Assembly: GCA_003217965.1 (NCBI GenBank)
Contig: QHNB01000042.1
Span: 1 to 14,093 of the forward strand
Source: Verrucomicrobiota bacterium
Lineage (GTDB): Bacteria > Verrucomicrobiota > Verrucomicrobiia > Chthoniobacterales > UBA10450
DNA length: 14,093 nucleotides
Direction of reading: 5' to 3'
Part shown: one piece after another, positions 6,951 to 14,073 of the stretch
Layout: each line of letters opens with the position of its first letter
Numbering within the stretch: the first letter of the stretch is position 1
Made by a program: the position numbers and the translations under genes
Notes under the pieces: generated by a model
The model's database searches: none
The model's input: only the letters and a program-made list of their open reading frames with translations
What the model was told of the DNA's origin: nothing

Positions 6951-7829
6951 GTGATTTCCGCACGAGATAATGTTTTGACTCGAGACAACGGAGAGCAGGT
7001 CGCTTTTACTGAATATGGCGATCCGCGCGGTGAACCGGTTATTTTCTGTCATGGCTGGCCGAGTTCGCGCACGATGGCAGAGCTGACCGATGATGCTGCA
7101 CGGGAATTGCATGTTCGCATCATCTCACCAGATCGCCCTGGCATTGCCGATTCGACTCTGGTTGCGGGGCGGAAGCTGTTGGATTGGCCGCCGTTAGTGC
7201 GCGAGCTAACGAATTTCCTGGGCATGGAGAAGTTTCGGATCCTCGCCATCTCTGGCGGCGCTCCGTATGCCTATGCCACGGCTTGGGCAATGCCGGAACG
7301 CGTACTCGCCGTGGCGGTGGTGAGTGGCGCCCCAGATATCGCAGAGTTGAGTGATCATAGTGGATTGCTCGGTCTCTATCGATTGATGCTTTCCGCTTAT
7401 CGAAAGTTCCCCCGCCTATCACGATGGTCATTCCGCTTTGTACGGCCTCTTCTTTCCCTTCGACCACCGCGGCACAGCCGAACAGCTTTGCTGAAGTTGC
7501 TCCAACCATGTGATGCCATCGCCTTGCGCGACGACCGCGCCTTTGACGCGTGCTTCGAAAGCCAGCGCCGCGCCTGGGAAGCTTCCGCCGATGGGGTGCT
7601 GGCGGACGCGGAAATTTATGCGCAGCCGTGGGGATTCTCGCTCGAGGAAATACGGGTGCCGGTCCGGTTGTGGCATGGAAACTCCGACCGGAGTTTTTCT
7701 GCCGCCGTCGCTCGCGAGACGGCGGCGAAGATTCCTAACTGTCGCGCCCGCTTTATCGATGACGCCGGCCACTATTCCACGCCCATTCGTTACATGCGCG
7801 ACATTCTCGCTGATCTGTTGGCGACATAA
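6951..7829 (+). CDS. Alpha/beta-fold hydrolase, soluble
   Basis: 292 residues with the alpha/beta hydrolase layout. An oxyanion-hole HGW lies at 34-36, SPDRPGIADS at 59-68, and the nucleophile elbow at about 99-103 reads A-I-S-G-G with Ser101. The candidate acid is Asp246 in GNSDRSF, and the catalytic His274 is in DAGHYS. The elbow has Ala in place of the first Gly of GxSxG, which is tolerated in this superfamily. No signal peptide or membrane helix is visible, so it should be cytoplasmic. The substrate cannot be told from sequence. The start is a GTG at 6951 with no clear ribosome site; the next in-frame start-like codon lies past the first strand region, so I keep the GTG. It is transcribed divergently from the egt operon, 107 bp away, and is followed after 41 bp by the damaged LOG-family gene on the same strand. 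Confidence 0.85.
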   Translation: MISARDNVLTRDNGEQVAFTEYGDPRGEPVIFCHGWPSSRTMAELTDDAARELHVRIISPDRPGIADSTLVAGRKLLDWPPLVRELTNFLGMEKFRILAISGGAPYAYATAWAMPERVLAVAVVSGAPDIAELSDHSGLLGLYRLMLSAYRKFPRLSRWSFRFVRPLLSLRPPRHSRTALLKLLQPCDAIALRDDRAFDACFESQRRAWEASADGVLADAEIYAQPWGFSLEEIRVPVRLWHGNSDRSFSAAVARETAAKIPNCRARFIDDAGHYSTPIRYMRDILADLLAT

Positions 7830-7870
7830 AAATCAAATGCGCCGGGTCGAGGCGTAGGCAAGACTGTACG

Positions 7871-8826
7871 GTGGAAGATTTCACAGCGGGTACAATTACA
7901 AGCCAGCCGGTTCGGCGGCAGTCCACTCTCGGCCGTGAGTGGGACGCGCGCGTGCGTCAACTGGTGGCAGAGTTTGGCGCGGGACACTCGCCGGAATTGA
8001 TCGAGGAAATGATCGTGACGGCGTTGAAAATGGCCCGCGATCGAATGGGAATAGCAGATTTGAAGCTAATCGCGCGCTCGCGGCGGAATTTGCTCGGCGC
8101 ATGGTTGAACATGAATTCATGATCATCACCGGCGGAGGTGATGGGATTATGGGGGCAGCTCAGCGCGGTGCCGGACGGGAGATGAGTTTCGGCCTAAATA
8201 TTCGGCTGCCGTTTGAGCAGCGCGCAAACGAGACAATTGAAGGCGATAAGAAGCTAATCAACTTCAACTACTTCTTCACTCGGAAGTTAAATTTCGTGAA
8301 AGAGACGCACGCGATCGCATTGTTTCCGGGAGGATTCGGCACGCTCGATGAGACTTTCGAGGTGCTCACGTTGATGCAGACCGGTAAAGCGCGTCTCATT
8401 CCGGTGGTGTTGCTCGATAAACCCGACGGCGGTTACTGGGAAACCTGGATGGAATTCTTGAGCGATCATCTATTCAAGCTGGGTTTCATTTCAGCGGACG
8501 ATTTCTATTTTTTCAAAATCATGCATAGCGTCGATGCGGCGGTTGACGAGATCACGGGCTTTTACCGCGTTTATCATTCGGCACGTTGGGTCGGTGAGCA
8601 GCTGGTTTTGCGTTTGGCTCATCCTCTTTCAGAAGCGCGAATCGCGGAGTTAAACGAACAATTTTCCGACATTCTCCGTCACGGGGCGATTGTCCAAGGC
8701 GAGGCGTTGATTCAGGAGATGAATGAGCCCGAGATCGTGGCTCTTCCGCGACTTGTTTTCACGCCTCACCGGCGCAGCTTCGGCCGATTCCGTCAGCTGA
8801 TTGACGCGATCAACTGTGCGGATTGA
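7871..8826 (+). pseudogene. LOG-family (TIGR00730-type) nucleotide-hydrolase-like gene, broken by an internal deletion with frameshift
   Basis: The N-terminal part, from the GTG at 7871, reads in one frame as far as LIEEMIVTALKMARDRMGIADLKLIARS (about 8080), then runs to a stop at 8122 with unrelated residues. The C-terminal part reads in another frame from about ALAAEFARRMVEHEF (8071 onward) through ITGGGDGIM, NIRLPFEQ and the family motif PGGFGTLDE to a TGA at 8826. LOG proteins are lysine-decarboxylase-fold enzymes that cleave nucleoside monophosphates, including cytokinin ribotides. In relatives as I remember them, about 36-38 residues lie between these two parts, including the first Rossmann strand and the GSAR motif. 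They are missing here. The frame relation requires a loss of 3n+1 bases. The junction lies in a GC-rich stretch around 8071-8085. The C-terminal half could still be translated from the ATG at 8101, but it would lack GSAR. An assembly error is the main alternative. Confidence 0.78.
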
Positions 8827-8931
8827 ACGTCAATAATTTTCCTAGGGGAGCTCGGTCGAAAAATTGTGGTTGCGCATCATCGGAAGCTTAGCCGCAACTA
8901 AAACGTGATAGGCCGATTCACCGAAACGCCC

Positions 8932-8953
8932 GGGCGATTGAGGTCAATCGCCC
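8932..8953. repeat. Perfect 10-bp inverted repeat with a 2-nt loop
   Basis: The left arm GGGCGATTGA (8932-8941) is the exact reverse complement of the right arm TCAATCGCCC (8944-8953), separated by GG. It is the strongest palindrome in the window. It sits between two convergent genes and could act as a transcription stop in either direction, or be one unit of a dispersed palindromic repeat. There is no adjacent T-run; five T's occur about 11 nt downstream on the plus strand. Confidence 0.75.
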
Positions 8954-9008
8954 CTACCTCAGTTTTTGCGCTGGGGACAGCGCGCGCTCCAGCACGCAGG
9001 CGTTGTAG

Positions 9009-9030
9009 CTGCCGCCGTCATTGGCGGCAG
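9009..9030. repeat. Perfect 8-bp inverted repeat with a 6-nt loop
   Basis: CTGCCGCC (9009-9016) pairs with GGCGGCAG (9023-9030) around the loop GTCATT. It is part of the stem-rich non-coding block. Confidence 0.7.
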
Positions 9031-9060
9031 AAACGAAACCGGAGAGCGCGGCTTTTAGCG

Positions 9061-9077
9061 TCCGCTGGCTCAGCGGA
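9061..9077. repeat. Perfect 7-bp inverted repeat with a 3-nt loop
   Basis: TCCGCTG (9061-9067) pairs with CAGCGGA (9071-9077) around the loop GCT. Third tight stem of the non-coding block. Confidence 0.65.
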
Positions 9078-9200
9078 TAAAGCGGGCGCAACAGCAGACG
9101 GAAACCCCTGGTTGGAACAGTCCACCGGCGCGCCCGGGCGAGTCCGAGCTGAACTGGCAAGGTCAATTCGGAAAACCTTTCGGCGTCGATCAGCCTACCT

Positions 9201-10313
9201 CTAGGTCGTTCCGTTCTTCTTTGCGATCTCCCGGTCCACGCGCAGTTTGTGTTCCATCATTTGATCAAAGGAGAAATGTGCGCGGGCCAGCAGTAGGCCG
9301 TTTTCGGCCCACCGTGCCGCCAATTCCCGGTTGCCGATTAACTGGATAATCGCGGCCGCCATTTCTTCAGACGAGCCGGGCGAAACCAGCAATCCATGCT
9401 CTCGGTCACGAATCACCTCCGCAATATCCCCGACCCGAGTTGCCACCACGGGACGGCCACAAGCGAGAGCTTCCCGCAAAACGATCGGCGACGCCTCCGT
9501 GCCGATTGAGGCGATCACGACTAAATCAGACGCCGCGAGAATATCCGGAATATCCCAGCGGTACCCAAGCATGAGAACGCGCTCGGATAGCCCGTATCGA
9601 TTAATCGCTTCGCGCAAACGCACCCCGAGTTTACGTGCGCCGGTTCCTTCGCCGACAAATACGAAGCGGGCTTCGGGATATTGTTGCAAAACGGTCCGGG
9701 CCGCTTCCACCAAGGTAAGTTGGCCTTTGTCTGGTCGAATCATACCGATGTTGACGATCACGGGCACGTCCGCCGGAATGTCAATTTCCGAGCGGAATTT
9801 TTGTTTGTCTCGGTTCGGATGAAAGCGCGACAAGTCGACAGCTGACCCGATCACTTCAATTTTTTCGGAAGGGATTCCGTTTTCTTCCACCAGCTGCCGC
9901 TTAATGACTGGCGCGTCGGCCACAATCCGTGAGCAGCCATGGCGAAAGACAAACGCGCGATTGGCGCCCCCAATCGGATCCGTAATGCAGCGGGAACGTG
10001 TCACCGGAATTCCCGACCAATACAACGGCAGGGCAAGCCAATGATCTTTCGAGCTGAATGTCTTGATCAGAGCGATGCGGTGCCGTCGGCAAAATTGCCA
10101 GAGATGAAAAGAGGTGAGCGGATCAAAACGCCTCGCCATAGCGAAAGGCACAATTCGTGTGCCGACTTCCTGAGCCTTGCCGAAAACTTGGCTGCGTGGG
10201 TCACATCCGAACCACGCCTCGTGCCCATGGCCGTTCAGCCAGTTCACTTCGAGACAGGTGCGGTATTCCTGCCCACCCCAGCTGCGGCTACTTTCGAGGA
10301 AAAGAAAGTTCAC
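9201..10313 (-). CDS. Glycosyltransferase family 4 (GT-B fold)
   Basis: 370 residues. The N-terminal glycine-rich acceptor-side loop SWGGQEYR is at 11-18. The C-terminal donor domain begins near VIVNIGMIRPDKG (185-197), continues through RFVFVGEGTGARKL, and carries the E-x7-E motif of retaining GT4 enzymes in GTEASPIVLREALACGRPVV (Glu273 and Glu281). The enzyme moves a sugar from a nucleotide-sugar donor, probably at the cytoplasmic face during surface glycan or glycolipid synthesis. Donor and acceptor cannot be read from the sequence. The start is a GTG at 10311-10313 that overlaps the stop of the acyl carrier protein gene as GTGA, so the two genes are translationally coupled. The gene ends at a convergent junction facing the stem-rich non-coding block. 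Confidence 0.9.
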   Translation of the reverse strand: MNFLFLESSRSWGGQEYRTCLEVNWLNGHGHEAWFGCDPRSQVFGKAQEVGTRIVPFAMARRFDPLTSFHLWQFCRRHRIALIKTFSSKDHWLALPLYWSGIPVTRSRCITDPIGGANRAFVFRHGCSRIVADAPVIKRQLVEENGIPSEKIEVIGSAVDLSRFHPNRDKQKFRSEIDIPADVPVIVNIGMIRPDKGQLTLVEAARTVLQQYPEARFVFVGEGTGARKLGVRLREAINRYGLSERVLMLGYRWDIPDILAASDLVVIASIGTEASPIVLREALACGRPVVATRVGDIAEVIRDREHGLLVSPGSSEEMAAAIIQLIGNRELAARWAENGLLLARAHFSFDQMMEHKLRVDREIAKKNGTT

Positions 10314-10597
10314 CTTGCCGCCTGCGGCTGCGCTGCGTCCCCGCGCTTCTCGACAATATAATCGTGAATCGTATTCACGCTGCGCAGGACCTTTGTGGCG
10401 ACTTCCGAGTTTGGCAAGCTCACGCCAAAGTTCTTTTCCAGACCGACAGCCAGCTCGAGCGCATCAATGGAATCCAGGCCAATGCCCTCCGGCCCAAACA
10501 GCGGAGCGTCGTCCGCAATCTGATCCGTCGTGATCTGGAGCATCAGGTTCGTGATCATCATCTCTTTGATACGCGTGCGTAAGTCAGCGTCGACCAT
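10310..10597 (-). CDS. Acyl carrier protein
   Basis: 95 residues, the size of stand-alone acyl carrier proteins. It has the phosphopantetheine attachment motif GLDSIDALEL with Ser43 and the helix pattern of the family (LFGPEGIGLDS, VGLEKNFGVSLPNSEV). It is probably a specialised carrier and not the AcpP of fatty acid synthesis. The pre-motif segment is longer than in AcpP, there are no fab genes beside it, and it overlaps a glycosyltransferase gene by 4 nt. This suggests that it carries an acyl group used for decorating a lipid or glycan, which is inference. The C-terminus ends in a basic, Gln/Ala-rich tail shaped by the overlap. The ATG at 10595-10597 is preceded by a T-run and GC-rich sequence, with no clear Shine-Dalgarno site. 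Confidence 0.9.
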   Translation of the reverse strand: MVDADLRTRIKEMMITNLMLQITTDQIADDAPLFGPEGIGLDSIDALELAVGLEKNFGVSLPNSEVATKVLRSVNTIHDYIVEKRGDAAQPQAAR

Positions 10598-10764
10598 AAA
10601 AAAGCGCCGCGACCTTCCCGCAAAGGCAGGGAAACGTCAACGCTCTGGTTTTGCCCAGGCGCCGGTTCAGAGTTCTGAGGACCCGCGCGCTCTCCGTCTG
10701 GTGTTCGGAATCAAGGACCGGAGCGAAGGGGCCTTCGTTCTGCGGGAATTCTTATCGCCTCGGC

Positions 10765-11076
10765 TTAAACGCGATCCGCGCGATCGCCTGGCGCGCTCGA
10801 TTGATTTGGATCTGGCCGCGCCGCGGTTTCGGGCACGCTCGGCTCCGTGCGGGGAACATTGGCCTGGGCCGGCCGGACAGTTGGTTCCTCAGTTTTCCCA
10901 GCTTTATTTAGCTCATCCGTAAATTCGTCTTTCGCCTTTTGAAATTCGCGAACGGCCTGCCCCATTCCGCGAGCCAGCTCGGGCAATTTCTTTGCACCGA
11001 AGAGAACTAGAATGATGAGCAGGATAACGATTAAATCCGGACCCGCCAGATTCATGAAGCTCGCAAGCAAGCTCAT
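10765..11076 (-). CDS. tatA: Sec-independent (twin-arginine) translocase subunit TatA/TatE
   Basis: 103 residues. A single membrane helix (about 12-27) is followed by the hinge FGAKKLPELARG and an amphipathic helix (about 30-52, MGQAVREFQKAKDEF), the standard TatA layout. A variable, Pro- and charge-rich cytoplasmic tail follows. TatA oligomers form the passage for folded proteins with RR signal peptides. The first ATG (11076) gives MSLLASFMNLAGPDL; an internal ATG at 11053-11055 gives the shorter MNLAGPDL start that many homologues use. Neither has a good ribosome site, so the start is uncertain by seven residues. No tatC or tatB is in the window. Flanking gaps of 167 and 177 bp suggest that it may have its own promoter. 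Confidence 0.9.
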   Translation of the reverse strand: MSLLASFMNLAGPDLIVILLIILVLFGAKKLPELARGMGQAVREFQKAKDEFTDELNKAGKTEEPTVRPAQANVPRTEPSVPETAARPDPNQSSAPGDRADRV

Positions 11077-11253
11077 ATATGACTGAAGATCAGGCTATGC
11101 GGTAAAGTTGCAAGGTAAATCGAAGCGACGAGCTCCCTTATTCGTCGCCCAGTTGCAAGCTAGTCTCGCCTAGGGGCAAGTGTTGTTGGTAATGAGACGT
11201 GTTTGCCGCAAGCGACTCGCATTGGCCCCACGAACGTTACGAGCCACTGAGAC
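11077..11253. other. Intergenic region upstream of tatA with a stem-loop flanked by 9-bp direct repeats
   Basis: 177 bp between the anchored hydrolase and tatA, both on the minus strand. GCGACGA (11125-11131) and TCGTCGC (11142-11148) form a 7-bp stem with a 10-nt loop. The direct repeats AGTTGCAAG lie at 11106-11114 and 11151-11159 on either side of it. There is no T-run for a classical terminator, and I could not identify a promoter. Confidence 0.35.
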
Positions 11254-12081
11254 TTATCTCGGTAACAGCCAATCGTAAGCTTTATAAACGTCCGCCATAA
11301 TCGTGCCTTCGATCGGCGAGTTGTGGTAAGCGCCGGGCAAATTAATCATGCGTTTTTCGCCGGCAAAAGCGTCGAAGACCAGACGTTGAAACTTGGGTAG
11401 GACTATTTCATCTCTCTCGGCCAAAATGAAAAGGCCGGGAGCCTGAGTCCGCTTTGCGTTTTCCAGACTGTCGAGTTCACGCGGAAGTTCCAGAGCGACC
11501 GGACCAGCCAGCACCCAGAGATTCCACCACCCGAAATGACGCAGAATGATCTGCCGCAAAGGCGGGGGATTGTGAAGAACGATTCCGTGGACGGCACGAT
11601 GTGCTGCTACGTGGAGCGCGACCGTTGCACCCAGGCTAGTCCCGAAAACAATGATCGGCCTGGTGCCAGCTTTACTCTGCAGCGCATCGAATGCGGCGAG
11701 CGCGGCGCTTGGTATCTGCTTCAATCTCGCTGGGCCGGAGCTTCCACCAAAACCAGGATAGTTTACAGCCCAGACCTCAACCGCGCGATCATTCCACGTC
11801 TCCGCCTCTAATGCCGCCCAAAGTTCGGCGCGATCAGCATTCCCGTAAAAACGCAGAATATAAGCATCGATTTTATTGTTTTGGCGCGCGCGATGCGACG
11901 CGGCCGTCCAGATTTCCAGCTCGCCAGCTTGAAATGGAATGGACTGGCGAATCGCGCTACCAGGATTGATCGGCGCAGTGCTTGGAAACAAAATAAGCCG
12001 ATCGGCCAAACGACCTGAAAAAATCACGAAAAGGTAAATGGCGGCGGCGAGCAGAGCGATACGCCGCGAGCCCGTCATCAT
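11254..12081 (-). CDS. Membrane-anchored alpha/beta hydrolase (ABHD12/13- or YfhR-like)
   Basis: 275 residues. A hydrophobic N-terminal helix (about 8-22, after MMTGSRR) with no clear cleavage site suggests a membrane anchor. The hydrolase core shows NYPGFGGSSG at 107-116, the nucleophile elbow GTSLG with Ser149, the acid Asp224 in AERDEIV, and His253 in GAYHNSP. This set and the NYPGFGGS loop resemble the ABHD12/13 and bacterial YfhR-type serine hydrolases, for which lipid or ester substrates are suspected; the actual substrate is unknown. The ATG pair at the start gives a normal positively charged n-region. The gene lies 51 bp downstream of glnA on the same strand, with a short inverted repeat between them. 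Confidence 0.85.
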   Translation of the reverse strand: MMTGSRRIALLAAAIYLFVIFSGRLADRLILFPSTAPINPGSAIRQSIPFQAGELEIWTAASHRARQNNKIDAYILRFYGNADRAELWAALEAETWNDRAVEVWAVNYPGFGGSSGPARLKQIPSAALAAFDALQSKAGTRPIIVFGTSLGATVALHVAAHRAVHGIVLHNPPPLRQIILRHFGWWNLWVLAGPVALELPRELDSLENAKRTQAPGLFILAERDEIVLPKFQRLVFDAFAGEKRMINLPGAYHNSPIEGTIMADVYKAYDWLLPR

Positions 12082-12101
12082 TCAATCAACCGCATATCGA
12101 T

Positions 12102-12121
12102 GCTCCATTCCTAAGTGGAGC
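12102..12121 (-). terminator. Short stem-loop downstream of glnA, possible weak terminator
   Basis: GCTCCA (12102-12107) and TGGAGC (12116-12121) pair perfectly around an 8-nt loop, starting 11 bp past the glnA stop on the minus strand. No T-run follows, so it would be at most a partial terminator or an mRNA 3'-end stabiliser. Confidence 0.3.
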
Positions 12122-12132
12122 AGGCGAAACGA

Positions 12133-13557
12133 TTACACGTCGTAATACATCGTGAACTCGTAGGGATGCGGTCGCAGACGCAGTGAATCATATTCTTTTT
12201 GTTTCATCTCCAGCCAGTTCGCGATGAAATCGGAGGTAAAAACATCGCCTTTGAGTAGGAAGGCATGATCATTTTCCAACGCCTCGATTGCGCCACGCAG
12301 CGAATCCGGCACGCTCGGGACGTTTGCCAATTCCTCGGGCGGCAGATCGTAGAGGTTTTTATCGAGCGGATCGCCCGGATCGATGCGGTTTTGGATTCCA
12401 TCTAGGCCGGCCAGCACTAATGCGGCGAACGCCAGGTAAGGATTGGCAGCAGAATCGGGTGTGCGGAACTCGATCCGCTTCGATTTCGGGTTAGCTGAAT
12501 AGGTCGGAATGCGAATGGCGGCGGAGCGATTGCGGGCTGAATAAGCGAGATTAACCGGCGCTTCAAAACCCGGAACGAGGCGTTTGTAGCTATTCGTCGT
12601 CGGATTAGTGATGCAGGTTAGCGCAGGCGCGTGTTTTAGAATTCCGCCGATGAAAAACAAGGCCAGGTCACTTAGTCCGGCGTAGCCGTTGCCGGCAAAA
12701 AGTGGTTTGTCACCGTTCCAAAGCGACATGTGCGTATGCATACCGCTGCCGTTGTCGGCGTAGAGCGGTTTCGGCATGAAGGTGACGGTTTTACCATGCC
12801 GTTTCGCGACGTTGCGCACGATGTACTTGTAGTACTGCATCCAGTCGCCCATCTGTTTCATTGCCGCGAAGCGAATGTCGATCTCGGCCTGGCCCGCGGT
12901 GGCGACTTCGTGATGTTGTCGTTCAATGGCGATACCGGCTTTTTCTAATTCGAGACACATTTCGTTACGGATGTCTTGCAGTGTGTCCGCCGGCGGAACC
13001 GGGAAATAACCTTCCTTCGCTCGAATTTTGTAACCGAGGTTTGGGAACTCCTCGCGCGCACTGTTCCAATGAGCTTCCGCACTTTCGACGCAATGAAATG
13101 ACATGTTGCCGGTGTAATTGAACCGGACATCGTCGAAGATGAAGAACTCCGCTTCCGGCCCGAAGTAGGCGGTGTCAGCGATACCTGTGCTCCTGAGGTA
13201 AGCATCCGCTTTTTCAACGATGCCGCGCGGATCGCGATCGTAGGGCTCGCGCGTAATCGGGTCGACAATGGTGCAAATCAACGAAAGCGTCGGCTCCGCA
13301 TTAAAAATATCGATCCAGGCTGTCGCCGGATCGGGAATGACGAGCATGTCGGAAGCATTGATCACCTTCCAACCGCGAATGCTCGACCCATCGAACCCGA
13401 GCCCATCCGTGAAAATATCTTCGTTGTATTCGGTGAGTGTGGTCGTGAAATGCTGCCACGTGCCGGGCAGATCGGTGAATTTAAAATCCACGAGTTTGAC
13501 TTCGTGATCTTTGATCATTTTGGAAACGTCGGGAGCGGTCTTTTTATCTTTAGCCAT
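12133..13557 (-). CDS. glnA: Glutamine synthetase type I
   Basis: 474 residues, the normal length of bacterial GSI. It condenses glutamate and ammonia into glutamine with ATP, as a cytoplasmic dodecamer. Visible motifs are DGSSIRGW (56-63), GPEAEFFIFD (133-142, metal ligands), NGSGMHTHMS (269-278), KRLVPGFEAPVNLAYS (325-340, with the flap Glu332), and NRSAAIRIP (343-351). Tyr403 in NLYDLPPEE matches the adenylylation site, so the enzyme is of the GSI-beta type that GlnE can modify. The start ATG at 13555-13557 gives MAKDKKTAPD, slightly longer and more charged than the E. coli N-terminus. It lies 87 bp downstream of the PII gene on the same strand, a common nitrogen-control arrangement. Confidence 0.97.
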   Translation of the reverse strand: MAKDKKTAPDVSKMIKDHEVKLVDFKFTDLPGTWQHFTTTLTEYNEDIFTDGLGFDGSSIRGWKVINASDMLVIPDPATAWIDIFNAEPTLSLICTIVDPITREPYDRDPRGIVEKADAYLRSTGIADTAYFGPEAEFFIFDDVRFNYTGNMSFHCVESAEAHWNSAREEFPNLGYKIRAKEGYFPVPPADTLQDIRNEMCLELEKAGIAIERQHHEVATAGQAEIDIRFAAMKQMGDWMQYYKYIVRNVAKRHGKTVTFMPKPLYADNGSGMHTHMSLWNGDKPLFAGNGYAGLSDLALFFIGGILKHAPALTCITNPTTNSYKRLVPGFEAPVNLAYSARNRSAAIRIPTYSANPKSKRIEFRTPDSAANPYLAFAALVLAGLDGIQNRIDPGDPLDKNLYDLPPEELANVPSVPDSLRGAIEALENDHAFLLKGDVFTSDFIANWLEMKQKEYDSLRLRPHPYEFTMYYDV

Positions 13558-13644
13558 TGGAATGCGGTTGAAGGTTGAAGTTGAAAAACAACGCGGGCGA
13601 CTCGACCGGCCAGAGAAATTGCCGGCGAATGTTCGATAGCACGA

Positions 13645-13983
13645 TCAGACAGCTTTTTCGCCGATCTCTTCCGTTCGGATGCGAACGGCATGTTCCACCG
13701 GGAGCACGAAAACTTTGCCATCGCCGATCTTGCCCGTTTTGGCGGCGCTCACGACTACGCTGACCGCTTTCTCGACCATGTCATCGGCCAGCACAACCTC
13801 GACTTTGACTTTGGGCAGGAAATCAACGGTGTATTCGCTCCCACGGTAAATTTCCGTGTGCCCCTTCTGACGCCCGAATCCCTTGACCTCGGTGACGGTC
13901 ATTCCTTCGATCCCAAGCTCGGCCAGGGCCTCCTTCACTTCCTCGAGTTTGAATGGCTTGATAATGGCTTCGAGCTTTTTCAT
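13645..13983 (-). CDS. glnB: Nitrogen regulatory protein P-II
   Basis: 112 residues from the ATG at 13981-13983, the standard PII length. PII trimers bind ATP/ADP and 2-oxoglutarate and pass the nitrogen state to GlnE/GlnA, AmtB or other targets. It begins MKKLEAIIKPFKLEEVKEAL. The T-loop GRQKGHTEIYRGSEYTVDFL carries Tyr51, the uridylylation site, and the C-terminal KIGDGKVFVLPVEHAVRIRT is the second family signature. The frame is open upstream to 14076, but the 31 extra residues are not PII-like, so the internal ATG is chosen. It sits directly upstream of glnA. It could be labelled GlnB or GlnK; no amtB is next to it, and the linkage to glnA favours GlnB. Confidence 0.96.
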   Translation of the reverse strand: MKKLEAIIKPFKLEEVKEALAELGIEGMTVTEVKGFGRQKGHTEIYRGSEYTVDFLPKVKVEVVLADDMVEKAVSVVVSAAKTGKIGDGKVFVLPVEHAVRIRTEEIGEKAV

Positions 13984-14044
13984 TGAAGGTAAACTTGCGT
14001 CCGCCTGGCGTTTTGCAATCCCAAAGCTGATCGCGGCACGCGCT

Positions 14045-14073
14045 CTCATAGCAACGGGCTGACGCGCTGGCAA
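14045..14073 (-). promoter_or_regulatory. Candidate sigma-70-type promoter for glnB-glnA
   Basis: On the minus strand TTGCCA (complement of 14068-14073) is followed after exactly 17 nt by TATGAG (complement of 14045-14050). This is 5 of 6 and 4 of 6 matches to the -35 and -10 consensus. The -10 lies about 60 nt upstream of the glnB ATG. This is a pattern match only; the window ends 20 bp further on. Confidence 0.35.

Larger units (their letters stand above)
8827..9200. other. Non-coding block between convergent genes, rich in short inverted repeats
   Basis: This 374-bp stretch separates the LOG gene (+) from the glycosyltransferase gene (-). I see no credible gene in it; the short open frames on both strands lack family features. 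It contains at least four compact stem-forming inverted repeats (8869-8898, 8932-8953, 9009-9030, 9061-9077), an imperfect one at 8970-8993, and an 11-bp direct repeat CGCCCGGGCGA at 8927-8937 and 9131-9141. None is followed by a clean T-run, so this is not a standard terminator. The density of stems suggests a REP-like or otherwise dispersed repeat element, or a structured RNA. Confidence 0.55.

Noticed and set aside
8954..9166. 70-codon minus-strand open frame in the non-coding block
   Set aside because: No start signal or domain is seen, and it runs through the inverted repeats. It is better explained as part of the repeat-rich sequence.
10724..10737. CGAAGG-GG-CCTTCG palindrome downstream of tatA as a terminator
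   Set aside because: The 2-nt loop is too small for a stable RNA hairpin as written, and no T-run follows on the minus strand.
13984..14044. Possible sigma-54 promoter (GG-N10-GC) upstream of glnB on the minus strand
   Set aside because: The GG and GC spacing occurs in TGGGATTGCAAAACGCC, but the surrounding bases do not fit TGGCAC...TTGC, so it looks like chance.
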